A stretch of DNA of 64,000 bases, taken from positions 798,540 to 862,539 of the forward strand of contig NZ_JAMKYL010000001.1 in NCBI RefSeq assembly GCF_027158465.1. Reading direction: 5' to 3'. The position numbers and the translations under genes were made by a program. This DNA comes from Oxalobacter paeniformigenes (GTDB taxonomy: Bacteria; Pseudomonadota; Gammaproteobacteria; Burkholderiales; Burkholderiaceae_D). Shown piece by piece: positions 62,058 to 64,000 of this stretch. The stretch's first letter is position 1. Each line of letters begins with the position of its first letter. A model generated the notes under the pieces. The model was not told where the DNA came from and ran no database searches. It saw nothing but the letters and a program-made list of their open reading frames with translations.

Positions 62058-62709
62058 CAACGTCTCCTAAACAAAGCCGTAAGAATATTCGCTTCATTTC
62101 GTTCTGGCTTTCGAATGGCATCCTCAATATTTGAGTGGCAAATATATTCAAACCCAATTTCTTTCATAAAACTTTCCAGTGATTTCTTTCCAAAATGCCA
62201 CAAATGTTCAGATGGCTTTCTATGCTTCCATTGCATAAATTGTTTATCATCTTTATTTTCTTCATAATGGCACCATGGCAAAGAAATATAAATATAATTC
62301 GTTTTCAATTTTCTAATTTCGTAAATATCATGAAAATGCTCCAATGAATCAAAAAAACAAACACATTCATAATATCTTGAAAACATGGAATCTTGAACCT
62401 TTATCCTGCTATCATCAATTGGATACGCAGGTGGCACATCATACCCATTAACATCTCTAATAATTTCCGCTGCCGCTTTTAAAAAAACCCCACTACCATA
62501 TCCCACATCCAAAATACTCTCAGGAACATGACCAATTGCACCCACCAAATTTCCCAGACGCAAATATGCCATCGTTTGAGCTGTAAGTTCGGATATTTTC
62601 TTATATAACTATTTTCAACATAATCATTATCATAAACAAATTTTTTATCAATATTTATTTCTTTTATTACACCATTTCCACACACTTCATATTTACACAA
62701 AAAATTCAT
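62057..62709 (-). pseudogene. class I SAM methyltransferase interrupted by a frameshift
   Basis: Two overlapping frames make one protein. The N-terminal frame (from ATG 62709) encodes KFVYDNDYVENSYIRKYPN, then leaves register near 62573-62577. The other frame continues MAYLRLGNLVGAIGHVPESI, then the SAM-binding ILDVGYGSGVFLKAA, to 62057. One extra A in the AAA at the junction would restore a single frame of about 217 residues. Either a real inactivating mutation, a slippery-site case, or a sequencing error in a short homopolymer. Confidence 0.75.
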
Positions 62710-62752
62710 AACCGCACCCCATCAAAATAAATTAGCATTTGAAATAAAAACC

Positions 62753-63922
62753 TCAATTAAAACCAAGAGCCTTATTTATAACCATTTTAATTTTTTCAAA
62801 TGCTAAATTAGGCAATATACTTTTCATACACAATGATTTTTTTTTATTTACACAATTCAAATACCAATCTTCCGTCAACCATTCACATCCTGCGCAAACA
62901 TTCGCAGATAAATTAATATTTTCATCAAATCCATAAAAATTCTTATCAGTAGGTCCAAAAAAAATACATGACGATTTCCTTGAAGTAAAGTGTCGCAGTA
63001 TCGGCATACCGCCATCTTGAGCAATTAGAATGCATGCCCACTTTAATATAACAAGCATTTCCAAAAAGCTAGTTTTACCGAGCAAATTAATATCAGCATT
63101 TAATACAGGTTTATGATAAACTTCTCCAACTTGTAAAATTTTTACATCAGGATATGCTAACTTTAATTTGCCAACCAGTTCAACATAATATTCTATCGGC
63201 CATTGACGAACATCATTTACACCTTTAAAATGTAAACCTGGTCCAGTTTGAATCACAATGTAACGATCTTTAGTTAAACCAAATTTCGATAGAATTTCAA
63301 AATCCTCTTTAGTTTTTATAATAAATTTATTAGCATCAGTCATATTCAACATATCAGCTATGTCAGCCTGATTTTCACATTTTCTTCCATTTAATATCGA
63401 ATAACACCTCCCAAGATAATCCGATTGATATAAAAGCTCGTTTTCCGCTTGAAATCTATCTATGAATTCAAAATATTCCTTTAGTTGAGAATTCCCAATT
63501 TCAAGAAGTCGATTTTTATCGAGATATTGAATACAAGGAAAACGACATATTTCGATTTCGCAGTCATAACATTTATTATTTTTTTGCGTATTTATACTAT
63601 TTATATATGATGCTGAACGCCAAAAACATTCAGCAACCTCAAAATTATGATCCACATAAACATCAATAGAAATATTTTTATCAAATTTTTTTTTCAAACA
63701 ATAAATATATTTTGCTGCATAAACAAAATCACCAACACCAGCCTGTGGTATTATTGCAACATGAAAAATATCACCAGAAAATTCCGACTTTTTTTTTATT
63801 TTTCTGAACAAAAATTTAATATTCCATACTACCAATTTAATAGCAATTTGTTTTGCAGTTATTCCTTTTCTCACGCTATAATTCTTGATCTTTCTTTGCA
63901 AATCTTCAAGATATTTACGCAT
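62753..63922 (-). CDS. GT9-like glycosyltransferase (second)
   Basis: A 389-residue GT-B-like protein. The N-terminal half has VAIIPQAGVGDFVYAAKYIYCLKKKF. The C-terminal half has RYIVIQTGPGLHFKGVNDVRQWP, NLLGKTSFLEMLVILKWACILIAQDGGMPILRHF and IFFGPTDKNFYGF, matching heptosyltransferase-style (GT9) donor-site motifs. Several cysteines near the C-terminus (VCAGCEWL...CVNKKKSLC) recall the Cys-rich tail of some GT9 relatives. First visible gene of the leftward AT-rich cluster; the cluster may continue to the right beyond the window. Confidence 0.7.
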   Translation of the reverse strand: MRKYLEDLQRKIKNYSVRKGITAKQIAIKLVVWNIKFLFRKIKKKSEFSGDIFHVAIIPQAGVGDFVYAAKYIYCLKKKFDKNISIDVYVDHNFEVAECFWRSASYINSINTQKNNKCYDCEIEICRFPCIQYLDKNRLLEIGNSQLKEYFEFIDRFQAENELLYQSDYLGRCYSILNGRKCENQADIADMLNMTDANKFIIKTKEDFEILSKFGLTKDRYIVIQTGPGLHFKGVNDVRQWPIEYYVELVGKLKLAYPDVKILQVGEVYHKPVLNADINLLGKTSFLEMLVILKWACILIAQDGGMPILRHFTSRKSSCIFFGPTDKNFYGFDENINLSANVCAGCEWLTEDWYLNCVNKKKSLCMKSILPNLAFEKIKMVINKALGFN

Positions 63923-64000
63923 TACACCATTCCACTCTTATGTAAAAATTACAAAACGAAACAAAAACACATATTGCATTTATACCAAATTAACTCTCAA

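Overview
The window is a chromosomal segment of a betaproteobacterium, most probably an Oxalobacter species (Burkholderiales, Oxalobacteraceae). The best marker is a full-length 428-residue formyl-CoA:oxalate CoA-transferase (frc) with the catalytic Asp169 and the glycine-rich loop known from O. formigenes, in strongly biased codons that suggest very high expression. A MutL with an endonuclease-type motif, homospermidine synthase, MetE/MetR and an anaerobic-type heme degradation gene fit this assignment. No oxalyl-CoA decarboxylase, phage, IS element or CRISPR array was seen.

Layout. 0.3-8.1 kb: two tandem MarR-FUSC efflux modules, the second with DUF1656, HlyD and outer-membrane channel genes (AaeXAB-like aromatic-acid or drug export). 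8.4-19.5 kb: mixed redox and housekeeping genes (MdaB-like reductase, pyrimidine-dimer glycosylase, TspO, nitroreductase, serine hydrolase, an ApbE/small peptide/HPP operon, Rrf2, OsmC, MOSC), then a purine-salvage pair (guanine deaminase and purine permease). 19.8-24.7 kb: two-subunit L-serine dehydratase and divergent metE/metR. 25.7-35.2 kb: the most distinctive part. It holds a PAS/AAA+/Fis regulator with an altered GAFTGA loop, frc, a metallo-beta-lactamase-fold enzyme behind a good sigma-54-type promoter with three upstream direct repeats, an unusual AAA ATPase, and a pair formed by a hydantoinase/oxoprolinase-like protein and a zinc-ribbon histone-deacetylase-family amidohydrolase. The same CTGCCA/TGGCAG motif lies upstream of the regulator and of the metallo-hydrolase gene, with a looser version upstream of the hydantoinase-like gene, so a small regulon is plausible.

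35.3-37.2 kb: rsmB and purN. 37.4-47.2 kb: a divergent, Fur-box-controlled heme acquisition locus. Leftward lie HutX/ChuX, an SDR-like reductase and a HutW/ChuW radical-SAM enzyme (oxygen-independent heme breakdown). Rightward lie TonB, ExbB, ExbD, a TonB-dependent receptor, a ChaN-like protein and an SbmA/YddA-type ABC exporter. 47.3-59.4 kb: MATE pump, prmC-dsbB-prfA, a degenerate response regulator divergent from homospermidine synthase, a GNAT/lipoprotein/DedA operon, mutL and miaA. Then come tRNA-Met and tRNA-Phe with a strong terminator.

59.7-64.0 kb: base composition drops sharply to AT-rich. A leftward cluster of GT9-like glycosyltransferases, an FkbM-type methyltransferase and a frameshifted methyltransferase looks like a surface-glycan (O-antigen or capsule) island that continues beyond the window.
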